Positions 1-6,494 of a DNA stretch of 11,717 bases are shown piece after piece (positions within the stretch are counted from its first letter, which is position 1; each line of letters starts with the position of its first letter). The DNA is from Coriobacteriaceae bacterium. Lineage in GTDB: Bacteria > Actinomycetota > Coriobacteriia > Coriobacteriales > UMGS124. The stretch covers positions 1-11,717 of the forward strand of contig JAHZGC010000035.1 in NCBI GenBank assembly GCA_019421015.1, in the 5' to 3' direction. The notes below the pieces were generated by a model. The model did no database searches. It was not told the origin of the DNA and saw nothing but the letters and a program-made list of their open reading frames with translations. The position numbers were made by a program, and so were the translations under genes.

Positions 1-427
1 CGAGGCCGAGGTGCTCGACGTCGATATGAACCGCGAGCGCATCTCGCTGGGCCTCAAGCGGACCACCGAGGATACGTGGCGTTCTCTCGTCAAGAAGTAT
101 CCTCAGGGCGCTATCGTTGAGGGCAAGGTCACCAAGCTCGTGCCCTTCGGCGTCTTCGTGGAGCTCGGCGACGGCATCGAGGGCCTGGTGCACATCTCCG
201 AGATGGCCAAGGCTCACGTCGACCAGCCCTCGCAGGTCACCAAGGTGGGCGAGACCGTGCATGTCAAGGTCATGGAGATCGACCTCGACCGTCGTCGTGT
301 TTCGCTGTCGATGAAGTCCGCTGCCGAGACGCTGGGCATCGAGGTCGAGGTTACCCCCCTCGAGCCGAAGCCTGCTCCCGAGCAGCCTGCCGCCGAGGTC
401 GTCGTTGAGGAGACCGAGGCCGAGTAG
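1..427 (+). CDS. rpsA: 30S ribosomal protein S1, C-terminal fragment (5' end outside window)
   Basis: Ribosomal protein S1 binds mRNA on the small ribosomal subunit and helps start translation. Only the last 141 residues are present; the frame is open from base 2 and ends with TAG at 425-427. The fragment begins with the tail of one S1 (OB-fold) domain (VDMNRERISLGLK), followed by a complete S1 domain. That domain runs from GAIVEGKVTKLVPFGVFVEL through GLVHISEM to the closing VSLSMKSA. A Pro/Glu-rich acidic tail ending EETEAE follows, as is common for actinobacterial S1. S1 domains also occur in Pnp and RNase E/G, but two consecutive S1 repeats plus the acidic tail and no other domain fit RpsA best. 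A terminator lies 66 bases downstream. The gene continues upstream of the window. Confidence 0.93.
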   Translation, partial: EAEVLDVDMNRERISLGLKRTTEDTWRSLVKKYPQGAIVEGKVTKLVPFGVFVELGDGIEGLVHISEMAKAHVDQPSQVTKVGETVHVKVMEIDLDRRRVSLSMKSAAETLGIEVEVTPLEPKPAPEQPAAEVVVEETEAE

Positions 428-492
428 GGCTTCTTAAGGTCATTCTCACGGTCGGTTGATCGATATACCGGGAAAATGGCTCAGGCATTCTG

Positions 493-527
493 AAGGGCGG
501 ACCGCTGCAACGGCGGTTCGCCCTTTT
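493..527 (+). terminator. Rho-independent terminator after rpsA
   Basis: A 13-base-pair stem (493-505 with 513-525, one G-U wobble) closes a 7-base loop and ends in a short TTTT run at 524-527. The reverse orientation has no T run, so it serves the forward strand and ends the rpsA transcript. The T tract is short, so termination may be incomplete. Confidence 0.75.
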
Positions 528-571
528 CGTGTCGTGTATGGCGAATCGAAGAGCGAAAGGTACCGTGGCAG

Positions 572-1420
572 ATGGCTGTTGCAGTGGTGAAGATCGACTC
601 CTTTGAGGACGAGCGTCTCGATGTGTTTGCCCGTTTGACCGAAGCGCAGCTACGTTGCCGTCTCGAGCCGGAGAAGGGCATCTTCATCGCCGAGTCGTTC
701 AAGGTGATTGACCGGGCGCTTGAGGCTGCGATGATGCCGCTTGCGTTTTTGGTGACGCCGCGTTGGCTTGACGAGACCGTGGTGCGGGCGCAGGGGGCCG
801 TCGACCGCGGGTTGGTCGAGGGGGATGTTCCGATCTTTGTGGCGCCCCTGGAGGTCCTTAAGGACCTGACCGGGTTCAACCTCACCCGCGGTGCCCTGTG
901 CGCCATGCGTCGACCGCCCATGCGTCCGGTCGAAGAGGTCGTGGCCGGCGCGCACCGCATCGCAGTGCTCGAGGGGATAGTGGACCACACCAACGTGGGA
1001 GCCATATTTCGGAGCGCCGCCGCCCTCAACGTCGACGCAGTCCTCGTGACGCCCACCTGTTGTGACCCGTTGTATCGTCGTGCGGCCCGGGTGAGCATGG
1101 GTACGGTGTTCCAGGTCCCATGGACCCGCATCGGCGACGACCACACCCAGTGGCCCGATCCCGGCCTCAAGACCCTGCATGACCTGGGGTTCTCCACTGC
1201 GGCGTTCGCCTTGACCGACGAGTCGATGCAACTCGACGACCCGAGGTTGCGCGAGGTGGACCGTCTGGCCATGGTGTTCGGCACCGAGGGCGACGGTTTG
1301 CAGCACCAGACCATCGCAGGCTGCGACCTCACGGTGCGCATCCCCATGGCCCATCGGGTGGACTCGTTGAATGTGGCGGCCGCCAGCGCCGTGGCGTTTT
1401 GGCACCTCTGCGAGCACTGA
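572..1420 (+). CDS. TrmH/SpoU-family RNA 2'-O-ribose methyltransferase
   Basis: This 282-residue protein is a predicted S-adenosylmethionine-dependent methyltransferase acting on the 2'-OH of a ribose in tRNA or rRNA. All three SpoU motifs of the knotted (SPOUT) fold are visible. Motif 1 is HTNVGAIFRSAAAL (residues 139-152), with the conserved Asn and Arg. Motif 2 is VFGTEGDGL (235-243). Motif 3 is IPMAHRVDSLNVAAASA (257-273). Residues 1-115 form the N-terminal substrate-binding region, with the family's typical 'e.. k.iieral' stretch (ESFKVIDRALEA, 41-52). The start at ATG 572 is preceded by GAAAGG at 555-560, 11 bases away. The gene follows the rpsA terminator and converges on pxpC with a 34-base gap. 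The substrate (tRNA Gm18, 23S G2251 or another site) cannot be read from sequence, so I assign no gene symbol. Confidence 0.92.
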   Translation: MAVAVVKIDSFEDERLDVFARLTEAQLRCRLEPEKGIFIAESFKVIDRALEAAMMPLAFLVTPRWLDETVVRAQGAVDRGLVEGDVPIFVAPLEVLKDLTGFNLTRGALCAMRRPPMRPVEEVVAGAHRIAVLEGIVDHTNVGAIFRSAAALNVDAVLVTPTCCDPLYRRAARVSMGTVFQVPWTRIGDDHTQWPDPGLKTLHDLGFSTAAFALTDESMQLDDPRLREVDRLAMVFGTEGDGLQHQTIAGCDLTVRIPMAHRVDSLNVAAASAVAFWHLCEH

Positions 1421-1454
1421 GGTCAGGGCGTTCGCGGCGGGCTGGCGCCAAAGG

Positions 1455-2411
1455 TCACCCGAGGCGTCTCGCTAGGTGCTCGAGGTAGCCGGCGTCGCGG
1501 CGGAACAGCCCTTGGGCCGCCGTGACGCCAATGGGTTCGAAGCGTACCGACGTCCCCGGGCGGCATTGGGCGAGGCGGGGGAGGTCGACGCTTGCCACGG
1601 TGCCCGCCTTGAAATAGCCGCCGGTGGTTTGTCGGTCCGCCATGGCCACGATGGGGTCTCCGTTGGATGGGACCTGTATGGCACCCCAGGCCAAAGCCTC
1701 GCTGGGAAGGTCGGCGGGTGGCGTGGCTGCCTTGCGGCCGGCCCTGAGGCGCAGGCCCATGCGGTCGGATTGGGCGTCGACGGTAAACGTCCGGTCGAAC
1801 AGGGGTTTCCAGGGGACCGTCCCTGCGGTGTCGGGAGTCACGACCCGTATGGTGGTGATGCGGCTCCCGAGGGCGTTCCAGCGAAAGTATGCGTCATGGG
1901 AGGCGAGGTGGGCCGTGGATTCCCTGGGCGGTTCGGCGCCTGCAAGGGGGAGCCGGTCGCCGGCTTTCAAACGCCTTCCCTCATAGCCCCCTATGCCGTA
2001 GCGCATACTGGTCGATCGGCTGCCAAGGACTGGTTTGACGCCTATCCCTCCCCAGAATGCCAGGTATCCGTAGACGCCGGACTCCGCGTGCCCCACGCAA
2101 AGAACCGAGCCGGGGGCTACCCGGTGGGTTCGGTACGCTTCGAGGGGCTCTCCGTCGAGAGTGGCGTCGAAGGGGGCCCCGGTAAGGGCGATGCGCGTGG
2201 GTTGCTCGAACCGCAGGGTGGGGCCAAGGTATGCGAACTCAAGCACGGCGCAGCCGGAGGGATTGCCGACGAGGGCGTTGGCAATGAAGGCCGAGCGCTG
2301 GTCCATGGAGCCGGAGGGCGAGAACCCTTGGGAGAGAAGGCCCCGACGTCCCCGGTCCTGTACCGTGGTGCAGGCACCCGGTACCAAGACAAGCACCTCT
2401 TTCCCACTCAT
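1455..2411 (-). CDS. pxpC: 5-oxoprolinase subunit PxpC (KipA / biotin-dependent carboxyltransferase-like family)
   Basis: This 318-residue protein is one half of the PxpB-PxpC pair, which with PxpA makes the ATP-dependent bacterial 5-oxoprolinase that opens pyroglutamate to glutamate. Family hallmarks run in order: CTTVQDRGRRGLLSQGFSPSGSMD (residues 14-37), the LVGNPSGCAVLEF block (47-59), LTGAPFDATLDGEPL (76-90), YLAFWGGIGVKPVLGSRST (116-134) and GGYEGRRLKAGDRL (141-154). Near the C-terminus is the NGDPIVAMADRQTTGGY block. Length is normal for the family (300-330). Its ATG overlaps the TGA of pxpB in the ATGA arrangement, implying translational coupling. The older names KipA and YbgK refer to the same family; in Bacillus, KipA antagonises the KipI kinase inhibitor, so a regulatory role cannot be excluded. 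No pxpA lies in this window. Confidence 0.93.
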   Translation of the reverse strand: MSGKEVLVLVPGACTTVQDRGRRGLLSQGFSPSGSMDQRSAFIANALVGNPSGCAVLEFAYLGPTLRFEQPTRIALTGAPFDATLDGEPLEAYRTHRVAPGSVLCVGHAESGVYGYLAFWGGIGVKPVLGSRSTSMRYGIGGYEGRRLKAGDRLPLAGAEPPRESTAHLASHDAYFRWNALGSRITTIRVVTPDTAGTVPWKPLFDRTFTVDAQSDRMGLRLRAGRKAATPPADLPSEALAWGAIQVPSNGDPIVAMADRQTTGGYFKAGTVASVDLPRLAQCRPGTSVRFEPIGVTAAQGLFRRDAGYLEHLARRLG

Positions 2412-3166
2412 AGGGCATCACCTTCGCCAGTGTCCTCTCGGCGCAGGCAGCTGCGGCCCTGTTCCTCGAGGGTGCAGAGCTCGTCATAGGTGTGGCGGTC
2501 GATTGGCTCGAACCGCAGCCGGTCGCCGACCCTGTAGGGGGTCGGCATGTCGCGCTCTGGGGTGAAAAGCCGGGCCGGGGTGCGTCCGATGATGTTCCAC
2601 CCTCCTGGGGAGGAAAGAGGGTAGACGCCGGTCTGGTTGTCGCCGATACCCACCGAGCCAGCCGGGATCGAGGTGCGCGGCGTGGCGAGCCGTGGACAGC
2701 GTAGGCGACCGTCAAGCCCGCTCAAATACGGGAAGCCCGGCATGAAGCCGAGCATGTCTATGCGATAGGTCCGTCGGGCATGGAGACGCACCGCCTCGTC
2801 GGCCTCAAGGCCGCATAGGGAGGCCAGCCTTGCCAGGTCGGGGCCGAACTCTCTGGCGTTAGGCTCGCATCCGTAGCAGACGGGGACGACGATTGTCCGG
2901 GGTTGGCTGAGTCCCGAAGGCACCGGGTCGGCCAGGGCCTCCTCCACGATGGATCGCAGCTCGTCGAAGCTCGCCAGGAGCGGCTCGTATTCTATGGTCA
3001 GCGCATAATAGGATGGGATGACCTCGCAATGACTGGGAAGCACCCCTGCTGCAAGGGTATGGGCTGCCAGGGCCGCATGTTCGCGCGCATCGGGGTCTGC
3101 GGCGGGGTCGTAACGCACCGCTAGGGCGCTGTCTCCCTCGGCGGTGAAGTAAAACGGGTGGTTCAT
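2408..3166 (-). CDS. pxpB: 5-oxoprolinase subunit PxpB (KipI / allophanate hydrolase subunit 1-like family)
   Basis: This 252-residue protein is the partner subunit of PxpC in the PxpABC 5-oxoprolinase. Visible family motifs are AEGDSALAV near the N-terminus (residues 9-17), IPSYYALTIEYEP (50-62), VVPVCYGC (93-100), the highly conserved RIDMLGFMPGFPYLSGLD (135-152), PRLATPRTSIPAGSVGIGD (158-176) and QTGVYPLSSPGGWNIIGRTP (178-197). GD.LRFEPI (214-222) lies near the end. The same open frame extends far upstream through the antisense of coaE and mobB. The true start is taken as ATG 3166 because homology begins there and a GAAAGG Shine-Dalgarno (plus-strand 3178-3183) lies 11 bases upstream. It heads a two-gene operon with pxpC and is divergent from coaE across 132 bases. 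Confidence 0.93.
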   Translation of the reverse strand: MNHPFYFTAEGDSALAVRYDPAADPDAREHAALAAHTLAAGVLPSHCEVIPSYYALTIEYEPLLASFDELRSIVEEALADPVPSGLSQPRTIVVPVCYGCEPNAREFGPDLARLASLCGLEADEAVRLHARRTYRIDMLGFMPGFPYLSGLDGRLRCPRLATPRTSIPAGSVGIGDNQTGVYPLSSPGGWNIIGRTPARLFTPERDMPTPYRVGDRLRFEPIDRHTYDELCTLEEQGRSCLRREDTGEGDAL

Positions 3167-3287
3167 GGTACGGGATGCCTTTCGGGCGGTGTGCGGGATG
3201 TGGATGGGGTCGGCGCGATGCCGGGACCGACGGCAGCCATCCATGATACGCTGCTTCGGTACGTTGCGGTAGGGTCTTGCGGGGAGT

Positions 3288-3294
3288 GGAGGGG
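3288..3294 (+). promoter_or_regulatory. Ribosome binding site fixing the coaE start
   Basis: GGAGGGG lies 4 bases before ATG 3299. The open frame continues upstream to 3158, but that extension has no CoaE similarity and would overlap the pxpB start. This site plus the onset of the family sequence (MYTVFLTGGIGSGKST) decides the start. Confidence 0.75.
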
Positions 3295-3298
3295 TGCC

Positions 3299-4102
3299 AT
3301 GTACACGGTGTTTTTGACCGGGGGCATCGGCTCGGGAAAGTCTACGGTCTGTGGTCTGCTGCGCGACTGGGGGGCTCGCATCGTGAGCCTCGACGGCCTT
3401 GGCCACGAGGTGCTTGAGGAGCCTCAGGTCAAACTCGCTCTCGCCGAGCGTTTCGGCAGCGATGTGCTCGAGTGGCCCGAGGGCTTTGAGGCGTGCTGGG
3501 CCGTCGCTCGAGCATGCGCGGAGGACGAGTGCGGCTGTGGCGACGGCACCATCGTTCAGGTGGGCGACCCGCTCGATGACCTTTGTCTTGGCACGGGGGA
3601 CTATGCTACGGTAAACCGTGCTCTTCTGGCGGAGCGTGCCTTTGCCACCCCCGAGGGAACGGCCGCTTTGAACGCGATCACGCATCCCCGCATTTTGGAG
3701 CGGCTCGGCGAGTTGGTGACGGGGGTCTGCTGTATGGAGACGGCCAGGGTTACCGTGGTGGAGGTGCCCCTTATCGAGAGCTGCCCGGATTCCATGGTGC
3801 TGGCAGACGAGGTCGTGACGGTTGCCTGCCCGGCGGAGCTGCGCCGCACGCGCGCCATCGGGCGCGGCATGACGGGGGAAGACTTCGACGAACGCGACGC
3901 ACGCCAATCCACCGACGAGCAGCGCCGGGAGGGTGCCGACACGGTGTTTGTGAACGACGGGGACCCGGCTTGTCTCGAGCGCCAGGTAAGGGCGTGGTGG
4001 GAGCTGCGCAGCGCCCAAGGGTGGCGTCCCGATGCGGGCGTGCCCATCGGCCGCCCGCAGGAGTGTTGCAGCACTTCCTGGAAGGATGAGACCGATGAAT
4101 AA
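3299..4102 (+). CDS. coaE: Dephospho-CoA kinase with a Cys-rich internal insertion
   Basis: CoaE catalyses the last step of coenzyme A synthesis, phosphorylating the 3'-OH of dephospho-CoA with ATP in the cytoplasm. The Walker A loop GGIGSGKST is at residues 8-16. Also visible are the HEV element after SLD (30-38), THPRI (128-132), VVEVPLIES (153-161) and the lid-type RRTRAIGRGM (182-191). A C-terminal DTVFVNDGD strand (214-222) matches the family's '..vI.N.g'. The family's D-x-D is S-L-D here. The protein has 267 residues against about 200 usual. Part of the excess is an insertion of about 40 residues (roughly 57-104, with C66, C73, C78, C80 and C96) between the FG of the CoA-binding part and NRALLAERAF (106-115). 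The rest is a C-terminal tail of about 35 residues. It overlaps mobB by 8 bases, so the two are translationally coupled. Confidence 0.9.
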   Translation: MYTVFLTGGIGSGKSTVCGLLRDWGARIVSLDGLGHEVLEEPQVKLALAERFGSDVLEWPEGFEACWAVARACAEDECGCGDGTIVQVGDPLDDLCLGTGDYATVNRALLAERAFATPEGTAALNAITHPRILERLGELVTGVCCMETARVTVVEVPLIESCPDSMVLADEVVTVACPAELRRTRAIGRGMTGEDFDERDARQSTDEQRREGADTVFVNDGDPACLERQVRAWWELRSAQGWRPDAGVPIGRPQECCSTSWKDETDE

Positions 4103-4718
4103 CACACGGGTCGTGGAGACCCTGAACAGCCCCGCCATCGCGTTTGTTGGGCGCCACAACTCCGGCAAGACTACGCTGGTGGTGCAGGTCATAGCCGCTT
4201 TGGCGGAGCGGGGCGTCGACGTGGGCTCGGTCAAGCACCACGGCCACGTGGGGTTTGACATCGACGTTCCGGGCAAAGACTCCTGGCGCCACCGCGAGGC
4301 GGGCGCCAACGAGGTGGCGGTGTGCTCGCCCGACCGCTTTGCGCTCATACGCGAGCTCGACGAGCCGCTTGAGGCCTCCCGGATCGTCAACATGATGCGC
4401 CCCCACGACGTTGTGGTCGTCGAGGGGTATCGCCATAGCGGGATACCTGCCATCGAGATCATGCGGGCGGCCAACGAGCGCGACGCCGTGGCCGCCGCTG
4501 AGTTCCTGCGGGCCGTGGCTGCGGGAGACCCGTTCTCATTTGACGCAGGGGCCTTGGGCAAAGACGCCGACCGCATGCCCGACGGTTTGACGGTCGGCGT
4601 GGCGAGCGACATGCCCGAAGTGCTCCATGCCGCCCGGTCGGTCGGCATGGAGGCATTCGACCTTAACGACCCGAAGTCGATTGCCGACTACATCGTCGGC
4701 CATGTGATGCTTCCTTAG
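4095..4718 (+). CDS. mobB: Molybdopterin-guanine dinucleotide biosynthesis protein B (MobB GTPase)
   Basis: This 207-residue P-loop GTP-binding protein assists attachment of GMP to molybdopterin (bis-MGD maturation) together with MobA. Walker A is FVGRHNSGKTT (17-27). The MobB signature VKHHGHVGFDIDVPGKDSW runs over residues 46-64, followed by HREAGANEV. VVVEGYRHSGIPAIEIMR (107-124) carries the conserved E-G-Y and Arg. ATG 4095 is chosen because GAAGGA at 4081-4086 sits 8 bases upstream; ATG 4086 in the same frame is a less well placed alternative. It overlaps the coaE stop by 8 bases, and its TAG is part of the larE ribosome binding site. No mobA or molybdoenzyme gene is in the window, so the partner proteins must be elsewhere. 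MobB implies the cell uses molybdenum or tungsten oxidoreductases, plausible for an anaerobic respirer. Confidence 0.9.
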   Translation: MNNTRVVETLNSPAIAFVGRHNSGKTTLVVQVIAALAERGVDVGSVKHHGHVGFDIDVPGKDSWRHREAGANEVAVCSPDRFALIRELDEPLEASRIVNMMRPHDVVVVEGYRHSGIPAIEIMRAANERDAVAAAEFLRAVAAGDPFSFDAGALGKDADRMPDGLTVGVASDMPEVLHAARSVGMEAFDLNDPKSIADYIVGHVMLP

Positions 4719-4722
4719 GAGG
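4717..4722 (+). promoter_or_regulatory. larE ribosome binding site overlapping the mobB stop codon
   Basis: A perfect AGGAGG sits 5 bases before ATG 4728 and shares its first two bases with the TAG stop of mobB (4716-4718). This tight arrangement supports coupled translation of mobB and larE. Confidence 0.8.
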
Positions 4723-4727
4723 ACGTT

Positions 4728-5540
4728 ATGGGTAAGCGTGACGAGCTGCACGCCAAGCACGAACGCCTGCGCCAGATCGTGAAGGACACGGGCGGCATGG
4801 TCGTGGCGTTCTCGGGTGGTGTCGACTCGACGTACCTGCTCAAAGTCGCCTCCGACGTCCTGGGTCCCGGAGTGCTTGCCGTCTCCGCCATGGCCGCCGC
4901 CTTCCCGAGGCGCGAACTCGACGAGGCGGAGCAGTTCTGCGCCGTTCAGGGCGTCGGCCAGGTGGTGTTTCCGTTTTGCGAGCTTGCGGTGGAGGGCTTT
5001 TGCGACAATCCCCCCGACCGCTGCTACCTGTGCAAGAAGGCCCTTTTCTCCGAGATCTGGGAGGTCGCGCGTTCCCATGGCTTCTCGTTTGTTGCGGACG
5101 GGTCGAACCTCGACGACGAGGGGGACTATCGCCCCGGTATGCGCGCCCTGGCGGAGCTCGGGGTGCGCAGCCCGCTGCGCGAGGCGGCCCTAACCAAGGC
5201 CGATATCCGGGAGCTTTCGCGTGAGTTGGGGCTTCCCACCTGGTCAAAGCCTTCTTTCGCCTGCCTGGCCACGCGAATCCCCTATGGGGAGCAGATTACC
5301 GAAGAACGTCTTTCCATGGTCGACAGGGCGGAGCAGTACCTTATCGACCGAGGTTTCGCCCAGGTGCGCGTGCGCCTTCATGGGGGGACATTGGGACGCA
5401 TCGAGGTGCTGCCCGAGGATTTTGGGCGGGCGGTCTCCCTGCATGACGAGATTGCCGCGGCTATGGGGGAATTTGGGTTTTTGTATTCCGCCCTTGACCT
5501 CACGGGCTATCGCACCGGCAGCATGAACAGGGCGCTGTAG
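4728..5540 (+). CDS. larE: ATP-dependent sacrificial sulfur transferase LarE-like protein (PP-loop)
   Basis: LarE adenylylates a carboxyl group of the nicotinate-derived precursor of the nickel-pincer nucleotide (the lactate racemase cofactor), then donates sulfur from one of its own cysteines or from an iron-sulfur cluster. This 270-residue protein has the PP-loop SGGVDSTYLLKV (29-40) and the family blocks NPPDRCYLCKKALF (94-107), ADGSNLDDEGDYRPGMRAL (123-141), VRSPLREA (146-153) and KPSFACLATRIPYG (174-187). C179 in the last block aligns with the sacrificial cysteine of the Lactobacillus enzyme. C99 and C102 form a CxxC, and C71, C84 and C92 are also present. A consensus AGGAGG precedes the start. 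No larA, larB or larC is in the window. The placement after coaE and mobB suggests a cofactor-synthesis operon, but the true substrate could differ from the nickel-pincer precursor. Confidence 0.88.
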   Translation: MGKRDELHAKHERLRQIVKDTGGMVVAFSGGVDSTYLLKVASDVLGPGVLAVSAMAAAFPRRELDEAEQFCAVQGVGQVVFPFCELAVEGFCDNPPDRCYLCKKALFSEIWEVARSHGFSFVADGSNLDDEGDYRPGMRALAELGVRSPLREAALTKADIRELSRELGLPTWSKPSFACLATRIPYGEQITEERLSMVDRAEQYLIDRGFAQVRVRLHGGTLGRIEVLPEDFGRAVSLHDEIAAAMGEFGFLYSALDLTGYRTGSMNRAL

Positions 5541-5620
5541 GGAAGACTGTATCCAAGACCTACGCAAAAAGGCGAAGGCCCCTCGTTGCGGGCCGATACC
5601 GAGGAAAGGCGGTAAGACGT

Positions 5621-6490
5621 ATGGTGCAGACGGCGGACGGCCGTACCGTGGTGCGGCAGCAGCTTTTGGGTGGGGAGCGGGCCCTCTTTGCTGCGCGGAA
5701 CCTGCAGATCGTCGACACGATATTTACCGACGGGGAGTCGCCCCTCAAAGAGAGCCGCGACATCGAGCTCGTGGGGAGCGCCTTTAGGTGGAAGTACCCG
5801 CTTTGGTATAGCCGCGACGTCGTGGCTCGCGAGTGCACATGGTTTGAGATGGCGCGTTCGGGCGTGTGGTACACCCATAACATCGTCGTGGAGGACAGCG
5901 TCATCGAGGCACCCAAGAATTTCCGCCGTTGTACGGGTGTCACGCTGCGCAACGTGTCGCTCCCTAACGCGGCCGAGACCCTGTGGACCTGCGAGGGTGT
6001 GAAGCTCGAGAACGTCACGGCCCGCGGCGACTACTTTGCCATGAACAGCGGCAACATCGAGGTCGACGGCCTGGTGCTTGCCGGCAACTACTCGTTCGAC
6101 GGTGCCCACGACGTCCACGTGACCAACTCCCGCCTTCTTTCGAAGGACGCGTTCTGGAACACCGAGAACGTCCTGGTCGAGAACTCCTATATCGCCGGAG
6201 AATACCTGGGGTGGAACGCCCGCAACATCAAGTTTGTGAACTGCACCATCGAGAGCCTCCAGGGCCTTTGCTATATCGACGGCCTTACCCTGGAGAACTG
6301 CAAGCTGCTCAACACGACACTTGCCTTTGAGTACTCCAGCGTCGACGCCGACGTCCAGGGCCATATCGAGAGCGTTTTTAACCCCAGTTCGGGTTCCATC
6401 GTGGCCGATTCCATCGGCGAGTTGATTGTGGAGCCGGAGCGCGTCGACCCGGCGGCGACCCACATCGAGTGCCGTGCAGGGCAGGAGTAG
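5621..6490 (+). CDS. DUF3737 family protein, predicted right-handed beta-helix
   Basis: I recognise this 289-residue protein as DUF3737, a family of unknown function. Conserved-looking blocks are GERALF (18-23), DGESPLKES (37-45), WKYPLWYS (57-64), GVWYTHN (81-87), EAPKNFRR (96-103), AETLW (118-122), GDYFAMNS (136-143), KDAFWNTENV (175-184), GEYLGWN (193-199), NCTIESLQGLCYI (207-219) and FEYS (236-239). Short hydrophobic strands recur about every 19-20 residues (starts near 27, 47, 66, 87, 106, 126, 145, 164, 183, 202 and 221), each of the type N-[IV]-x-[LV]-x-[ND]-[SC]-x-[IL]. That pattern predicts a beta-helix of at least 11 coils. There is no signal peptide or membrane segment, so it should be cytoplasmic. 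GAGGAAAGG lies 11-12 bases upstream of the start. The next gene begins 4 bases after its stop. Confidence 0.88.
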   Translation: MVQTADGRTVVRQQLLGGERALFAARNLQIVDTIFTDGESPLKESRDIELVGSAFRWKYPLWYSRDVVARECTWFEMARSGVWYTHNIVVEDSVIEAPKNFRRCTGVTLRNVSLPNAAETLWTCEGVKLENVTARGDYFAMNSGNIEVDGLVLAGNYSFDGAHDVHVTNSRLLSKDAFWNTENVLVENSYIAGEYLGWNARNIKFVNCTIESLQGLCYIDGLTLENCKLLNTTLAFEYSSVDADVQGHIESVFNPSSGSIVADSIGELIVEPERVDPAATHIECRAGQE

Positions 6491-6494
6491 GGCC

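Noticed and set aside
1421..1454. Terminator between the convergent trmH and pxpC genes
   Set aside because: The gap has GC-rich sequence and a direct GGTCA repeat, but no stable hairpin followed by a T run in either direction.
3167..3298. Possible promoters in the 132-base divergent gap between pxpB and coaE
   Set aside because: A divergent promoter pair is expected here, but I found only weak -10-like strings (TATCAT on the reverse strand, GATACG on the forward strand) without matching -35 boxes, so none is annotated.
2408..4648. A 746-codon open frame on the reverse strand covering pxpB and the antisense of coaE and mobB
   Set aside because: Only the part from 3166 downward matches a family (PxpB). 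The upstream part is a shadow of the clear coaE and mobB genes, kept open by high GC content.
5541..5620. Terminator or promoter between larE and the DUF3737 gene
   Set aside because: Only a 5-base GGCCC/GGGCC stem without a T run and no consensus promoter boxes are visible, so read-through cannot be excluded or shown.
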